A stretch of 64,000 nucleotides of DNA from Roseiarcus sp963770035 (GCA_963770035.1 CAVYON010000045.1:1-64000); one strand, 5' to 3'. Shown: positions 20,768-29,249, counted from the first letter of the stretch. The notes: generated by a model not told the origin, from the letters alone. Translations and numbers: made by a program.

Positions 20768-23605
20768 CTAACGGAAGTCGCGCGCGACGAGCGAGCGCAG
20801 CGGTTCGATCCCGTTTGCCTTGAGGATGTCAATCGGGCGGCGGCCGTTCAGCAGCACATGCGACTGACGCAGCCACAGCCATGCGACGCGCGGGTTGCCT
20901 ACCGTCTCGACAATCTCATCCAACCCTGAGACCGGCGCTCCCTGCGCGAACTGCTCGAGCGGATATCGGTCGACGCCGTATTCGTCGGGAAAGCCGACGA
21001 CCAGGCCTTCTCTGAACCATTCCGCTAGGTCTGAGGCTTCGATCGCCGCCGACTCACGCAGCTCGATGGCGGTGAGTGTTTGGCCCGCCCATTGGTCCAC
21101 CGGCACAGCTCGCGCAATAGATCGCAACTGTCTCGCTGCATCGGCAGAGGAGAGGGCTTCCCCAAGATCTTCACCCACATCGTCCTCGACAGGACGCTCG
21201 GAGAAAAGCGGAAGCTCCAATCTCGCATCGGCGCCACGGCGTTTCCTCGACCGGCGACGCGACATTGCCTTCCCCCGCAAAGGGCGCTCGCCTGCGCCAA
21301 ATGCGGCGCGTAAATCTCGCCTCAAGTCCTCGGGGAGCGAATAGGCGTCGAGTGTTAGCTCATCGATCTCGCCGAGCAGCAAGGCGAGCTCTTGAGGATC
21401 GCCGTCGGTCCGGCGCGCGGCAGCCGCATAGGCCCGACTGAGATTGCCGAGCTGCGACGGGATGTGCTTCGGGACCGGGGCCTGCTCCAGCGTACCGATA
21501 CGGAACCTTCTGTCGAACGAATGCTCGGCGAGGAAGGCGTTGACGACCGGTCCGTTGAGGAGTGCAATGACCGCATCAAGATCGAGGTCGTGCGCGTCTT
21601 CGTTAGGCCAAAGGCAGATGAACTGCTGCGATGCTCGGCTTCCGGTGCGATCGATTGCCGCCGCTAGGCGCCAGTAGCCGCGGCTCAGCCGACCCGCATT
21701 CGCAAGGATCTTGGGTGCGTCCCAACCATAATTGGTGCCGCCATATATTTCCTCCGCCCTGGCGTCGAGGTAGCGCGGAGCAGCGAGCACGAACTGGTCA
21801 ATTGCGCTGCTGTCCATATATCCGGAAACGCGGCCTGGCCCAGGAGCGTCAAATACCCGGATTGCGCCCTTCTGGCCGCTGTGCCAGCGCAGACCCCAGT
21901 GCCCCCGAACCAACCCCCCTAGCCTGGGCATATCATTAAGCGCGGTCCAGACCTGTTGGAGGGGCGGAGACCAGAGCTTCCCGTCAGAAGGCTCCTCCGC
22001 GCCCCGCACCTGCTCTATCGTGCGTGAAGCGGTGCGGTCGACGGCAAAGCGTCTCTTGTCTGCGTCGTAGACCGCGCTTGAGCGGATCAACCGAGGCTCG
22101 TCGGGACTGCGCAGATCGCGTGCGATCAGAAGCGCCGTGTCGAGCTGGGACACATTGAACACGCCGTCGGGCAAAGAAACCAGCTCGACCTCGCGATAGA
22201 GTTGTTCCACCGTGCGCCGCTGCTCGCCATAGCGACGGTCGACCAACAGCGTATTCGGCACAACGAAACCGAGCATCTTCGGTCGTGTTTGCAGCGCGGT
22301 TGCGAGTGCGAAGACCGCCTTCGAGCCGTCAATCGCCGCCGCCGCGGGATAATTCGCCCGCTCCTCGGGCGTGAAGGCCGGGAATGGCGGATTACACAGG
22401 ATGACGTCGTTGTGTTCGAGTCGCGCCGCGAGCGCTCCGGTCGCGAAGAGGTTTGCTTCCTCGATCTGCCAGCCATTGGCCATTGGATAGTCGGCCAGGA
22501 TCAGCGACAGCTTGGCGACCTCGCATGCGAAGGCGTCAATCTCCGCGCCGCCAATGTGCTTGACCAATAGCTCATGACGCTGTTCATCCGTCCATTCACG
22601 CGGCAGGCCGTCGCGCATCTGGCGTAAGGCAGAGCCGAGAAACACGCCCGCGCCCGCGAACGGCTCGTAGACCATTGGAGGACTGGAGCCGAATTCCCAC
22701 AGCCGCAAGCGGTCGAGGATATAGTCGGCGACATGCCTCGGTGTGCTGTGCGTCGCGAACTGGGCACGCGCCTGCTGCGTGACCAGCGTCGACTCGTAGA
22801 CGTAGGCGAGATCGTCGGCGGAAATGTTGGCGACGTTGAAACCTGCACGGAAGGCCGCCCAGACTGGCTTCAGCAAATCGACGATGCGGGGGGGCCAGAT
22901 TTGCGTGTCGTTCCCTAGCGCATAATAGTCGCCCATCGAGCTGAGGACGTCGGCGACGCTGTCAGCATTCCAGGATTTCGCGCGCTCATTCCCCCGGTCA
23001 GTCAGGATCTTTGCCGCGAGCAGTCGAAAGACGCCCCGGAAGAGCAGCCGCATCATCTCATTGTTGGTAACTCTGCGCAGGCCGCTGACTGCCTCGCGGA
23101 TCAGCCGGTCGAGCTTAGTGTGGATCTCTCCTTCGATCGCGGGGATCAGTCCGATATCGACAAAGTCAAGCTGGTAGTCCTTCGCGGTTCGACCAATTGA
23201 TTTCGCGCGATAAATCGCCTCGGGCGTCCAGTGGTGACTATGCTCTCGAAATCGCTCGGGCAGGCTCTCGACCGGGAAGCGGTCGAGCAGGCGCGGGGCG
23301 CGGCGGGCGTAAACCTGCCACGATGACACCACGTCACCCTCGATGACGAAGAACAGCGGCGCGCCCAGCGCTCGATGCCCTTCGACGAGGGTCCCAGCGG
23401 ACTCTGCGGCCCCTTCGGTAAATGCAAAAGCGGCGGAGCGGTAAGAGGGCGGGGTCTGTGTGAACGCCACCAACGGCACTACGCGCGTGCGGCCCGACGG
23501 AATCCACACGTCGGAATAGGCATAATCGCGCAGGATCGCGTCGTTGCGATATCCGAGCTTCGTCGCCTGCGTGACGATCATGTCCAAGGCCTCGCCGAGT
23601 ATCAT
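20768..23605 (-). CDS. Eco57I-like DNA adenine methyltransferase fused to an Xre/MbcA/ParS-type antitoxin domain
   Basis: A 945-residue protein. The N-terminal 160 residues are unassigned, with no clear PD-(D/E)XK nuclease set. Residues 285-410 form an N6-adenine methyltransferase core: STPRHVADYIL, SAM motif I VYEPFAGAGVFLG (312-324), the acidic AEIDAFACEVAKLSL (354-368) and catalytic NPPF (405-408). Residues 560-720 look like a target-recognition domain. After a basic linker (783-790), residues 830-945 match antitoxins that accompany RES toxins: an HTH-like part, then GFPDEYGVDRYPLEQF, GLDEIVE, NPRVAWLWL and LLNGRRPIDIL. The start overlaps the upstream stop (ATGA), and the RES gene follows directly. 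Function as a guarded methyltransferase is inference. Confidence 0.85.
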   Translation of the reverse strand: MILGEALDMIVTQATKLGYRNDAILRDYAYSDVWIPSGRTRVVPLVAFTQTPPSYRSAAFAFTEGAAESAGTLVEGHRALGAPLFFVIEGDVVSSWQVYARRAPRLLDRFPVESLPERFREHSHHWTPEAIYRAKSIGRTAKDYQLDFVDIGLIPAIEGEIHTKLDRLIREAVSGLRRVTNNEMMRLLFRGVFRLLAAKILTDRGNERAKSWNADSVADVLSSMGDYYALGNDTQIWPPRIVDLLKPVWAAFRAGFNVANISADDLAYVYESTLVTQQARAQFATHSTPRHVADYILDRLRLWEFGSSPPMVYEPFAGAGVFLGSALRQMRDGLPREWTDEQRHELLVKHIGGAEIDAFACEVAKLSLILADYPMANGWQIEEANLFATGALAARLEHNDVILCNPPFPAFTPEERANYPAAAAIDGSKAVFALATALQTRPKMLGFVVPNTLLVDRRYGEQRRTVEQLYREVELVSLPDGVFNVSQLDTALLIARDLRSPDEPRLIRSSAVYDADKRRFAVDRTASRTIEQVRGAEEPSDGKLWSPPLQQVWTALNDMPRLGGLVRGHWGLRWHSGQKGAIRVFDAPGPGRVSGYMDSSAIDQFVLAAPRYLDARAEEIYGGTNYGWDAPKILANAGRLSRGYWRLAAAIDRTGSRASQQFICLWPNEDAHDLDLDAVIALLNGPVVNAFLAEHSFDRRFRIGTLEQAPVPKHIPSQLGNLSRAYAAAARRTDGDPQELALLLGEIDELTLDAYSLPEDLRRDLRAAFGAGERPLRGKAMSRRRSRKRRGADARLELPLFSERPVEDDVGEDLGEALSSADAARQLRSIARAVPVDQWAGQTLTAIELRESAAIEASDLAEWFREGLVVGFPDEYGVDRYPLEQFAQGAPVSGLDEIVETVGNPRVAWLWLRQSHVLLNGRRPIDILKANGIEPLRSLVARDFR

Positions 23606-24066
23606 GACCGGCCACCGGCGATCATGGGCGGGAAAGCGAGCTCACGCTGTGGATTGCTTCCCGCAGCGAGAAGTCGTTCGCGGAGATCAGCAACCAAGAG
23701 CTTGAGATCAATCATCAAGGCTAGCGTACAGATAGGTGGCCGTTGATCGCTGTCCAGCAATACGACCCGTCCTTCATCAAGAATGAGGACGAGGCTCGCG
23801 CGCTCGAGACGAATCCAGGGATGCGAACTGCACACCTCGAATAATGCGTCCGCCACTGGGGAGAGCGCGGAAACAGGCATCTGTAGCGCCGCGGAGGCGG
23901 ACTGCGCCACCGCGGTCGCAAGCAGATCGCCAGCACTGAAGCAGGCCGCTCGGCCAGCCTCCACATTCAGGCGGGGCAAAGCGCGCCGATAAGTTCGCCA
24001 TTGCTGCTTGCTGAGCGAAAGCGCTGCCATCAGCTGCCCAGGCGTGAAAAGGATGGACACGGACAC
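23602..24066 (-). CDS. Putative HTH protein, first gene of the methyltransferase-RES operon
   Basis: Unrecognised 154-residue protein. The start is placed at GTG 24066 (or GTG 24060), before SVSILFTPGQLMAAL, since upstream codons are unlike protein. Residues 6-50 look like a MerR-like helix-turn-helix (FTPGQLMAALSLSKQQW, then ALPRL and FSAGDLLATAV). The rest is a mixed helix/strand domain with the strands ASLVLILDEGRVVLLD. Its stop overlaps the methyltransferase start by four bases (ATGA), so it belongs to the same operon. It may be the operon repressor or a DNA-binding partner. Both roles are guesses. Confidence 0.6.
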   Translation of the reverse strand: MSVSILFTPGQLMAALSLSKQQWRTYRRALPRLNVEAGRAACFSAGDLLATAVAQSASAALQMPVSALSPVADALFEVCSSHPWIRLERASLVLILDEGRVVLLDSDQRPPICTLALMIDLKLLVADLRERLLAAGSNPQRELAFPPMIAGGRS

Positions 24067-24116
24067 CCTATGGTGTTGGTTCGCAACAACATACAATGTG
24101 GCGCGGCAATTGCGAG

Positions 24117-24138
24117 CGAAAAAACCGCCTTGCGGTTT
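24117..24138 (-). terminator. Intrinsic terminator upstream of the accessory operon
   Basis: On the minus strand AAACCGC-AAG-GCGGTTT forms a 7-base-pair stem ending in a run of six T residues. It would stop transcripts from the SAM methyltransferase gene about 50 bases before the HTH gene, so the accessory operon needs its own promoter in 24067-24116. The rest of the 24139-24392 stretch shows nothing definite. Confidence 0.75.
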
Positions 24139-24392
24139 CGCGGCCCGTCGTAAGGCATCGCTGAGAAGTCGGCCCTCCCAAGCGAAACCTGACGATCGGT
24201 CGGTTCCCACCGTTCCTCCCAGGGCTGCTCCGCCCTCTGCGCCAGTTCGCGGCATTCGGCGGATGCCCCCTCAGGGCGGACTCAGCGCATACAGTCTCCG
24301 GGGTGAACGCGCGCAATGCGCGCCAGACCCGCCGTTCGGCCAAAGCTCACTCTCCGCCTGAGCGGTCGCCGGGCGCTGATTGAGTTTCGGCC

Positions 24393-25238
24393 CTAGCGCG
24401 TCGCCATGCGCACGACGTGGCCGCCCAGACCCGGCCGCGGCTTTATGGGAATGTGCGGAAGGTAGCGCGCGACGAGGGCGGCGCGGTCGAGATCCTCGAT
24501 CGTGACGAAGCCCATCGCCCGCGCCCGTTCGTGCAGCGCAGGCGTCTCGAAATAGCAGCGGAACGGCTCGCCGCTTTCCGCTGCGCGCGCCGCCATCCTG
24601 TCGTGATCGTCGCGCACGCTCTCCTCCTCGATCGCGTGGGGCGGATTGGAATAGTCGAACACGACTTCCGCTCCACCGGGAAAGCGCGCGAGGGCGCCGA
24701 GGGTGGCGTAGGCCGCATCTTCGGTCAGGTAAGGCGTGACGCCGAGCCAAAGGACAAAGGTCCGCAGCCCCGTATCGAGTTCCCCGGCTCGAAGCGCCTC
24801 CGTCATGTCGCCATGGTCGAAGTCGTGCGCGACATAAGCGACGTGCTGAGGCTCGGCGACGGCGGCCTGCGCCAGACGTGCCCGCTTGTCGCGCTGGGTC
24901 GAGGGGTGATCGAGTTCGAAAACCTTTAGGCCCTCGCGCGCCTCGAGCCGGTAGGCGAAAGTGTCGAGCCCGGCCCCCAGCACCAGGATCTGCCGAACGC
25001 CGGCCTCGATCGCACGTCGCGCCGAATCCTCAGCGAAGCGGCTGCGCATCGCGATGAAAAACCGCAAGCCTCGTCGCTCCGGCTGCGCCTTGGCCAGGGC
25101 GATCGCTGCCTCGGCGTCGGGCCCGAGGATACGCGCCGCCAACGGGTCGGCGAAAACGATCCCGCCCTCCAGCGCCTGATGCGCCGCCCTGTGTCCCGCC
25201 GCGCCCAGCGCCGTGCGGCTCGCCTGTCCATGCTTCAT
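24393..25238 (-). CDS. Class I SAM-dependent methyltransferase, PPM1/leucine carboxyl methyltransferase-like
   Basis: Small-molecule O-methyltransferase of the family annotated as TIGR00027-type in actinobacteria and proteobacteria. The 281-residue protein has SAM motif I VLVLGAGLDTFAYRL (as ILVLGAGLDTFAYR), the acidic end of the second strand FELDHPSTQRDKR and the motif IV-like TFVLWLGVTPYLTEDA. The start ATG 25238 (MKHGQASRTALGAAGHRAAHQ) is preferred to one eight codons upstream. The substrate is unknown. It stands alone and reads toward the accessory operon, separated from it by a terminator. Confidence 0.82.
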   Translation of the reverse strand: MKHGQASRTALGAAGHRAAHQALEGGIVFADPLAARILGPDAEAAIALAKAQPERRGLRFFIAMRSRFAEDSARRAIEAGVRQILVLGAGLDTFAYRLEAREGLKVFELDHPSTQRDKRARLAQAAVAEPQHVAYVAHDFDHGDMTEALRAGELDTGLRTFVLWLGVTPYLTEDAAYATLGALARFPGGAEVVFDYSNPPHAIEEESVRDDHDRMAARAAESGEPFRCYFETPALHERARAMGFVTIEDLDRAALVARYLPHIPIKPRPGLGGHVVRMATR

Positions 25239-25570
25239 GGCCAAGAGGATACGAACGCGCAAGGCGCCTGTCGATCCCCGGCGCGCCGCCCAGCCGACCT
25301 CGAGTCGCGCCGCCGGCGGCGCCGCTCCTCAAACGAGGCCTGTGGGCGACAGGCCGTTCGCCGACACGGGAGAGCGCTAACCAAGGCTCTTATCGCGTAA
25401 ACTGTTGGTGCACCGAGCGCGCCCTGCGATCCTGGGAGGCCGTCAGGATACCCGATCTCGCGGCCGCCAACCCCCCCATAGCATCTTGACCCGCCACCCA
25501 CGAGAACACTGCCGACTGGCCGTACGCCGCCAAGATGGAATCGAGCGGTGAGCAGAATTCGAGGCGGCGC

Positions 25571-25607
25571 CGCGTGGATGGCCGGGTCAAGCCTGGCCAT
25601 GACGCGG
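25571..25607. repeat. Hyphomicrobiales REP-like palindrome
   Basis: The sequence GATGGCCGGGTCAAGCCTGG continues to CCATGACGCGG and folds into a GGCCGGG/CCTGGCC stem. This imperfect palindrome is dispersed in Bradyrhizobium-like and related genomes and often produces spurious annotated peptides containing MARLDPAIH, which is present here on the minus strand. It lies in the 500-base divergent region between the methyltransferase and the HTH protein; I see no gene in 25239-25743. Confidence 0.7.
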
Positions 25608-25743
25608 AGGGGCAATCCTTTGGAAACCAACGGCAAACGCGATAAGAGCGTTAACCAATATTCTGGATATCAGAATAATTGCTTGCATTGGAAAGTAATC
25701 CGTTCTACTTTTGTTCATACGCCGCCCAAAGAGGAAAAACGCC

Positions 25744-26766
25744 GTGTCCGATTGTCTCCATGCCCCCGCCGCCAATCCACCGCGCGAAGCCCGCGCCGCG
25801 CGCCTGGCCAAGTTCAAGCGCGAACAGCGGATTGTCGACGACCTCAACCGCGGCGTCTCGGTCGCCGAGATCGCCGCCCACATCGGGGTGGGCGAAAAGC
25901 GCATGCGGGCGATCATCCGCGAGATCCTTGCGCGACGCATGCCGCAGCCGCCGATGGAGTTTGTCGCGATCCAGACGAGCCGTCTCAACGAGGCGCTGCT
26001 CATCGCCTTCAGCGCCATGTCGTCCACCAATCTCAAGGCGGTCGACCAGGTGGTCAAGATCGTGCGCGAGCTCGACCGCTATGGCGGCGCCTTCGCCGCC
26101 GAATGGGCCCGCCCTGAGACGACGCCGCTCGACGCGCCGGCGGAGGCGGACGTTGCGTTCGCGAAGGCGTGGCTGCGCGGCGCCGAACTTACGCGGGAGG
26201 GAGGCGATGGCCCGGAAAATCCATCGCAAAGCTCTGAAAAGATGGATTCCGCGCCCGGAATGGGTTCGGCCTCGGAGGCCCGCGACGACGCGCCGCCCGA
26301 GCTCGCGGCGTCTCTGGACCCCGTCCCGAGCCCATCGAACGAGGCTCGTTCGATTGCCGGCGTCGCCGCGCCGACGAGCGCTGGCCGCGCGGAAAACCTG
26401 GCGCAAGAGCTTGAAATCATGGATTCCGCGCCCGGCCTCATGCCGATTTCCGGCATCGTCCCGAGCCTCCCGGAGGATACGTCCCCGACCTCGGACATCG
26501 CCGTCCGCTCGGCGCTTCGAGAGGCCGCGCTTGGCGCCGCTCCTCCTCGCGAGCGCAGAGAGGGCCGCATGACGCCCCCGGCGAGCGACGGTCGCCCGGA
26601 AAACCTGGCGCAAAGTCTTGAAAACATGGATTCCGCGCCCGGAAACGGATGGCGGCCCGGATCGGCCTTCGGGGTCGGCGGCGCATTCGTCAGCCGCGCG
26701 TTCCCAAATCCGCCCTTTCCGGAGTTCCTCCGCGTCCGTGCGACGCCCAATGGCCTGGCGGCCTGA
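25744..26766 (+). CDS. HTH protein with three degenerate C-terminal repeats
   Basis: Protein of about 340 residues. I chose GTG 25744, nine bases past a GAGGAAAAA ribosome-binding sequence, over ATG 25711. Residues 10-70 form a helix-turn-helix (KREQRIVDDLNRGVSVAEIA, GVGEKRMRAIIREIL), typical of a short DNA-binding region, followed by a helical segment (VDQVVKIVRELDRYG). The C-terminal half is low complexity and carries three copies of ENLAQ(S)LE-x-MDSAPG at about 26214, 26391 and 26598. Proteins of this shape are frequent in Bradyrhizobium-like genomes, and their function is not known to me. No partner genes are evident. Confidence 0.65.
   Translation: MSDCLHAPAANPPREARAARLAKFKREQRIVDDLNRGVSVAEIAAHIGVGEKRMRAIIREILARRMPQPPMEFVAIQTSRLNEALLIAFSAMSSTNLKAVDQVVKIVRELDRYGGAFAAEWARPETTPLDAPAEADVAFAKAWLRGAELTREGGDGPENPSQSSEKMDSAPGMGSASEARDDAPPELAASLDPVPSPSNEARSIAGVAAPTSAGRAENLAQELEIMDSAPGLMPISGIVPSLPEDTSPTSDIAVRSALREAALGAAPPRERREGRMTPPASDGRPENLAQSLENMDSAPGNGWRPGSAFGVGGAFVSRAFPNPPFPEFLRVRATPNGLAA
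26214..26652 (+). repeat. Three copies of a degenerate 45-50 base coding repeat
   Basis: Copies start near 26214, 26391 and 26598. Each runs from GGAAAA(C/T)C through a variable middle to an invariant ATGGATTCCGCGCCCGG (26242-26258, 26420-26436 and 26627-26643). Spacing between copies is about 180-205 bases. Identity is higher at DNA level than in flanking codons, which suggests repeat expansion or a dispersed genomic element that happens to be translated. Confidence 0.75.
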
Positions 26767-26863
26767 CGGCGTTGCGCGGGGCTTCGATTGCGCTCGCGTC
26801 CCATTCGCAGCTGTCGGCGGCCCGAATGGGTTTTTGCGCGTCCGACGCCTGAGGCGATCCCTG

Positions 26864-28087
26864 TCACCGGCGTCGCTTGGATCCGCGACCTTTCGAGGCC
26901 GCTTTGCGGGATTTGGGCTTACGGCCCGCCTTCCTGGGCCCAGAGGCGACGGGCGCTGTCATGTCTTGTTCGGCCGGCCGCTCAAGAGCCAAAGAGGCGG
27001 ATCGACCGATCGCCGGCGTCCGGGCCGCAAAAAAGGCGCGCGCCGTCCCGCTGTAGAACTCGCACCGTTCCCATTCGCTGAGAGCCTCGTCCTTGGCGCG
27101 GGCCGCAAACTGGGCCGCCTCGACGCTGACCGCGCCATCGATCATCAGCTTGAAGAACTGCTCGATCGTATCGACGAAAGCCGCCTTGGAGTTGACCGAA
27201 AACAGCGACAGGCCAAACGGCGTTCGTGCGTCCGACAGGTCGATGGGCGCGCCGACAGCCTCGCCGAGCGCGGCCTCGACCGCGGCGCGGTGGTCGGGCT
27301 CGGCCGCGACGCGGTTGACGTCGACGACGAGGTCGGCGGCGTCATAAGCATAGGCGTAGAGATAGAGATGAAACAGGAGGAAGAGCTGAAACGTCGCAGC
27401 GTTCGTCGGAGAGCGATCCTCTTGGACGAACCAGTCGGTCAGCAAACGCGCGAAGGGGTCGCCGCGCGCCCCCGCCAGCGTTGCGAACAACATGTCGAGG
27501 AAATAGCCGTTCCCGCGGGCCCACTGCTCGGTGTAGGACGCCCATTGATGGAAGGCGTTGCGGACGAGCAGGACGTGATGTCCAGGAAATGCGTCGGCGA
27601 ACGCCCGGAAACGTCCAAGCGTCCGCGTGTCGGTGAGCACCGGAATTTTGCCGCGCGCCTCGGCGCCGCGGATGAGCCCCTGGACATAGCTCCGTTCCGC
27701 CGCATCGAGCGCGCCGCAAAGGCCGTCGTGTGGGAAGAACCATTCGACCGCCATCCGGCGGTCGTAGCCGGGCGCCGCGCCGTCGGCGCCCACGAGCGGC
27801 GCGAACTCGAGAAAGTAGGGCGCGGCTTCCGGGTGCTTCGAGTCCCACCGAGAGAAGTCGTTTTCCCGCAGATAGGCCGGGGTCAGGGACGCGAGGCGTT
27901 CGTGGAAGATCTCGCAATAGGCAATCGTCGTCGGCGCGGACCGGAGTTTCGCCCATAGCCACGTGCTCGACGCACGCCAGCTCGAATGGACGAACACCGG
28001 CGGAGCGCCCTTGGCGTCCGGTCGCCGAACCGGGACCGAGGACAGAGCGGTCTGTGAAACGGACAAGGGCTTGGACATTGTATTCAT
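26864..28087 (-). CDS. Sulfotransferase-like P-loop protein
   Basis: Protein of about 407 residues. The N-terminal motif PPVFVHSSWRASSTWLWAKL matches the 5'-phosphosulfate loop of PAPS-dependent sulfotransferases, with the later DTRTLGRFRAF and VLLVRNAFHQWASY possibly supplying the 3'-phosphate contacts (R and S). The C-terminal 30 residues are very basic (RKAGRKPKSRKAASKGRGSK), unusual for this fold. The start is taken at ATG 28087 or 28078; earlier codons look non-coding. No signal peptide. Acceptor is unknown; related proteins sulfate glycans or are linked to glycosyltransferases. Confidence 0.65.
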   Translation of the reverse strand: MNTMSKPLSVSQTALSSVPVRRPDAKGAPPVFVHSSWRASSTWLWAKLRSAPTTIAYCEIFHERLASLTPAYLRENDFSRWDSKHPEAAPYFLEFAPLVGADGAAPGYDRRMAVEWFFPHDGLCGALDAAERSYVQGLIRGAEARGKIPVLTDTRTLGRFRAFADAFPGHHVLLVRNAFHQWASYTEQWARGNGYFLDMLFATLAGARGDPFARLLTDWFVQEDRSPTNAATFQLFLLFHLYLYAYAYDAADLVVDVNRVAAEPDHRAAVEAALGEAVGAPIDLSDARTPFGLSLFSVNSKAAFVDTIEQFFKLMIDGAVSVEAAQFAARAKDEALSEWERCEFYSGTARAFFAARTPAIGRSASLALERPAEQDMTAPVASGPRKAGRKPKSRKAASKGRGSKRRR

Positions 28088-28355
28088 CTCGACGGCCGCG
28101 GCCTTCCTGTCGGTCCTCGTCTCCCGCAATGCCTCCCCCTTGCGTCTCGAGGGCGGCGTCTCAGGCGACGCCTCCATTGGACAACAGCGCCCACTGGAGG
28201 ACAACAGCCCGCTTGGGGTCACGCTTCCGGTCGCGAGACTTGGCGCACGCCCGGAGGCAGCCGACGAGGACGAAACTTTCCCCCAAAGCGGCGGCTATTC
28301 GCAAAACTCCCGGCTTTGGCCGCCCGCGACGGCGAGCGGTCGCCGGCGGCAGGCG

Positions 28356-29081
28356 TCAGCGAAGACAATGGGCCAGCGCCTTCCGCCAGTCCGCCTCGTC
28401 TTGCGCAGGAGCCGAAAACTGGACCCGGGCCGCCTGCCCGCCGGCGGCGAGGTCGAGACCTTCGGCGTCGAGGCCGACCGCGCGCCACACTTGACGGCCG
28501 TCGGTGGGTCGCCCCGCCAGACGCGCGACAACCGCGTCGCCCAGTCCGTTGACCCACGCGAGCAGGCGCGCCTCCGCTTCGGCGAGCGCGGCCTCGGATT
28601 CAGGCGCCGTCAAAATGTCGGACGGGATGAGCGCGTCGGCGCGGCCAAAGCCGCCGTTGAAGTGGACATTGGCGATCGCCAGCCGGAAAAACGCGAAATC
28701 GGCAAAGTCGACATAGAGCTTGGCCTTCGGATTGCGCTGCAAGTACCGCGTGCGCGCGCTGAGCAACTCGGCCCAGCGGATAGAGCCGTTCAGCGTCAGG
28801 CGAGGATGGTTCAGCGGGTCTCCGCGCTCCGACTCCTCGGTCAACAGAACCGAGGCGCGCGGATCGGCGGCGAGGTGCTGAGTATGGCGGGCGAGCGTCG
28901 ACATGAGAAAGAGCGGCGCTCCATCGAAATCGCTCGCGACGCCGACCAGCGTCGTCAACGGCGCGCCCGACTCGGGATCGATCGTCGCGAGGGCGGCCGT
29001 GCGCGCCGTGCGCATCAAGCGCTTGGCGTCCGCGACCGCGTCGGCGCGCGCCATTTCCGGGTCGACAGGAGATTTCGCCAT
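28356..29081 (-). CDS. HugZ-type pyridoxamine 5'-phosphate oxidase-fold protein
   Basis: Split-barrel flavin/haem-binding protein of the HugZ/PNPOx-like group; characterised relatives degrade haem or bind it. The N-terminal barrel shows AALATIDPESGAPLTTLVGV and DGAPLFLMSTLARHT, then EESERGDPLNHPRLTLNGS. The C-terminal part is a DUF2470-like domain (FFRLAIANVHFNGGFGRA). 241 residues from ATG 29081. No haem-uptake genes are adjacent, so haem oxygenase activity cannot be assumed. Confidence 0.82.
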   Translation of the reverse strand: MAKSPVDPEMARADAVADAKRLMRTARTAALATIDPESGAPLTTLVGVASDFDGAPLFLMSTLARHTQHLAADPRASVLLTEESERGDPLNHPRLTLNGSIRWAELLSARTRYLQRNPKAKLYVDFADFAFFRLAIANVHFNGGFGRADALIPSDILTAPESEAALAEAEARLLAWVNGLGDAVVARLAGRPTDGRQVWRAVGLDAEGLDLAAGGQAARVQFSAPAQDEADWRKALAHCLR

Positions 29082-29224
29082 GGTCCTCGAGGAGTTGGGC
29101 CTGCCGTAGAGAAGCCCGCAAGCCAAGGCGGGTCAACAGCGAAGTCCACCCGGGTTCGCTTGAGATCGAAGTTCTTTCGCAGGGCGAAAGACTGGGGGCA
29201 TTTTCGCGATCCGGGCGAGCGAAC

Positions 29225-29249
29225 GGAACAAGCGCGGCCCACAGGCGTT
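29225..29249 (+). promoter_or_regulatory. EcfG-type promoter (GGAAC-N16-CGTT)
   Basis: GGAAC at 29225-29229 and CGTT at 29246-29249 with exactly 16 bases between, matching the consensus of the alphaproteobacterial general stress sigma factor. It lies 85 bases before the DUF883 start and points to it. The cognate ecfG gene is 3 kb downstream. Confidence 0.75.

Noticed and set aside
20768..20806. Programmed -1 frameshift joining methyltransferase and RES toxin
   Set aside because: No slippery heptamer is visible and sequence errors are frequent in this window; kept only as a low-probability option.
23126..23605. Possible nuclease domain at the methyltransferase N-terminus
   Set aside because: No PD-(D/E)XK or HNH residues can be lined up, so I do not call the protein a type IIG restriction enzyme.
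25235..25636. 133-codon minus-strand frame containing MARLDPAIH
   Set aside because: It is a known ghost frame over the REP-like palindrome.
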